Assembly (NCBI GenBank): GCA_903864485.1
Contig: CAIPGD010000187.1
Location: 1 to 7,231 of the forward strand
From: an uncultured bacterium
GTDB taxonomy: Bacteria; Pseudomonadota; Gammaproteobacteria; Burkholderiales; Burkholderiaceae_E
Direction of reading: 5' to 3'
DNA length: 7,231 bases
Below, piece after piece: positions 6,818-7,231 of the stretch. Each line of letters begins with the position of its first letter. Positions within the stretch are counted from its first letter, which is position 1. Made by a program: the position numbers and the translations under genes. A model generated the notes under the pieces. That model had not been told where the DNA came from. It worked only from the letters and a program-made list of their open reading frames with translations, and did no database searches.

Positions 6818-7231
6818 CAAAAAAATCCGACGCTCACCTGGAACAACTTCTCGACTGCCGGCACGTGTTTGCGATCGTCACAAAAAACAATGACGTGGTC
6901 GTCACTCTCGATCACCGTATCGTGATGGGCCATGATGACCCGCGATGAGCCATCGGGATCACGCCGCACCAGTGCGCCGATCATCGCGCTCTTGGGCAGC
7001 GCCAGTTGTTCGATCCGCCGCCCAACCACTTTGGACGAGGCGGCATCGCCATGGGCAACCGCTTCGAGCGCTTCAGCCGCTCCACGGCGCAGCGAATGGA
7101 CCGCTGCCATATCGCCGCCACGCACATAGGTTAAAAGCTTACCAATGGTCGCCTGGGCCGGCACGATGGCGATATCAATTCGGCTACCTTGCATCAGTTC
7201 GGCATACGCGCGCCGATTAATGAGCGCAATC
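6817..7231 (-). CDS. trkA: Trk system potassium transport protein TrkA, C-terminal end (partial, cut by right edge)
   Basis: The reading frame is open from the right edge to TGA at 6819-6817 and gives the last 137 residues. It begins IALINRRAYAELM, then RIDIAIVPAQATIGKLL, then GDMAAVHSLRRGAAEALE, the stretch that leads into the last RCK-C (TrkA-C) domain. That domain follows with LPKSAMIGALVRR and IESDDHVIVFCDD and ends in a short helix and VGFF. TrkA is a cytosolic ring protein that binds NAD(H)/nucleotides through two Rossmann (RCK-N) domains, which lie outside the window, and gates TrkH. No start is annotated because the gene is cut; the internal ATG at 7194 falls inside the conserved fold and is not the true start. 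The stop codon shares one base with the trkH start, the usual sign of a trkA-trkH operon. Confidence 0.95.
   Translation of the reverse strand, partial: IALINRRAYAELMQGSRIDIAIVPAQATIGKLLTYVRGGDMAAVHSLRRGAAEALEAVAHGDAASSKVVGRRIEQLALPKSAMIGALVRRDPDGSSRVIMAHHDTVIESDDHVIVFCDDRKHVPAVEKLFQVSVGFF

Overview
The window reads as ordinary chromosomal sequence from a GC-rich betaproteobacterium. The clues are two small conserved proteins typical of that class, a DUF3567-like protein and the tail of a DUF1840-like protein, beside full-length cobalamin-dependent methionine synthase and Trk potassium uptake genes. The class assignment rests on recalled family distribution and has not been checked by a search. 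Coding density is very high, all complete genes are intact, and there is no sign of a mobile element, CRISPR array, tRNA or rRNA.

Layout. The minus strand carries a same-direction run, in transcription order: the C-terminal end of trkA (cut by the right edge, stop at 6817), trkH (6817-5351, sharing one base with trkA), a small DUF3567-family gene (5263-5000), an alpha/beta hydrolase of the monoacylglycerol lipase/lysophospholipase type (4935-4075) and metH (4015-209). The gaps after trkH are 87, 64 and 59 bp, so these genes may be one loose operon or several short units. On the plus strand the left edge holds the last 43 codons of a DUF1840-like gene (stop at 130-132), which converges on metH.

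Function. TrkA and TrkH form the regulatory and membrane-channel parts of a low-affinity K+ uptake system. MetH remethylates homocysteine with methyltetrahydrofolate and B12. The hydrolase probably cleaves an ester of a lipid-like substrate. The two DUF proteins have no assigned role. Nothing links these genes into one pathway.

Non-coding structure. The most distinctive element is an array of about five 13-bp tandem repeats (155-219) lying across the metH stop codon in the 76-bp convergent gap. It puts TGA in all three frames and makes G-tracts on the metH-sense strand. A perfect 7-bp inverted repeat lies just upstream of the metH ribosome binding site. I do not see a novel multi-gene system here.
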